Shown one piece after another: positions 21,353 through 21,431 of a DNA stretch of 21,431 nucleotides. Origin of the DNA: CBFGTJ01 sp965651815 (lineage in GTDB: Bacteria > Actinomycetota > Acidimicrobiia > Acidimicrobiales > Microtrichaceae). Below the pieces are notes generated by a model, which searched no databases, had not been told where the DNA came from, and saw only the letters and a program-made list of their open reading frames with translations. Positions within the stretch are counted from its first letter, which is position 1, and each line of letters opens with the position of its first letter. The stretch spans positions 1-21,431 of the forward strand of contig CBFGTJ010000032.1 of assembly GCA_965651815.1 (NCBI GenBank). The letters run 5' to 3'. A program made the position numbers and the translations under genes.

Positions 21353-21405
21353 GCCCGGCCATCCGGTGAGCCCGGCCATCCGGTGAGCCCGGCCATCCGG
21401 TGAGC
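21343..21405 (+). repeat. 17-bp tandem repeat, about 3.7 copies, at the DUF2249 stop
   Basis: The unit CATCCGGTGAGCCCGGC starts at 21343, 21360 and 21377, with a partial copy from 21394 to 21405. The first unit encodes the final residues and the TGA stop. The copies match exactly, so the expansion is recent or maintained. Confidence 0.85.
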
Positions 21406-21426
21406 GGGTTCTGTTCGGCAGATGAC
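21406..21426 (+). repeat. REP-like arm, second copy
   Basis: It matches 16146-16166 at 20 of 21 positions (GGGTTCTGTTCGGC, then A instead of G, then GATGAC). After GATGAC the sequences differ. The window ends 5 bases later, so whether a second arm follows is not visible. Confidence 0.6.
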
Positions 21427-21431
21427 AAGGA

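Overview
The window is very GC-rich and densely coded, with the strong third-position GC bias of a high-GC actinobacterium. It carries mycofactocin-type SDR and aldehyde dehydrogenase genes, a cytochrome P450, several FMN split-barrel and VOC proteins, and repeated leaderless-type promoters. I infer an actinobacterium, possibly of the Acidimicrobiia, but no taxonomic marker gene is present. There are no rRNA genes, tRNA genes or CRISPR arrays that I can support.

Layout. 1-2443: an aldehyde dehydrogenase (-) and a mycofactocin-coupled-type SDR (+) diverge from a 142-bp gap with two small inverted repeats. 2507-4427: a minus-strand run of a Cys-rich unknown protein, a secreted serine hydrolase of the beta-lactamase/PBP type, and a DksA/TraR-type zinc-finger protein. 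4575-8866: a DUF808 membrane protein (-) diverges from an M20 peptidase (+). The M20 gene overlaps a damaged transporter locus, where the start of a YfcC-like carrier runs into an N-terminally truncated SLC13-type permease with RCK_C domains. 8891-14122: a minus-strand series of GH3 glycosidase, EF-hand lipoprotein, FMN split-barrel protein and cytochrome P450. 14180-16130: a VOC protein overlapping a PaaI-type thioesterase (+), then a second FMN split-barrel gene (-) diverging from a MarR regulator (+) across a perfect 32-bp palindrome.

16131-17725 is the mobile part: a REP-like imperfect palindrome, a G-rich tract, an IS110-family transposase and the non-coding stretch upstream of it, where a bridge RNA is expected. 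17726-19061: a VOC protein (-) and a nitroreductase (+) diverge from a 46-bp gap. 19110-21352: a polytopic His-rich membrane protein resembling heme-copper oxidase subunit I is translationally coupled to a DUF59 (MIP18/PaaD-like) gene. Both diverge from a tandem-DUF2249 gene across a TCTAGT-N4-ACTAGA operator-like site. The window ends in a 17-bp tandem repeat followed by a second copy of the REP-like arm.

Themes. Most enzymes are redox or detoxification types (ALDH, SDR, P450, nitroreductase, FMN split-barrels, VOC), suggesting catabolism of organic compounds. The distal module looks like a nitrosative or oxidative stress cassette. Many genes show TANNNT about 6-9 nt before the start codon and lack a Shine-Dalgarno sequence, consistent with leaderless transcripts. 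The best candidates for something new are the palindromic bidirectional promoter at the MarR gene, the HCO-like/DUF59/DUF2249 module, the REP-like/IS110 neighbourhood, and the transporter chimera.
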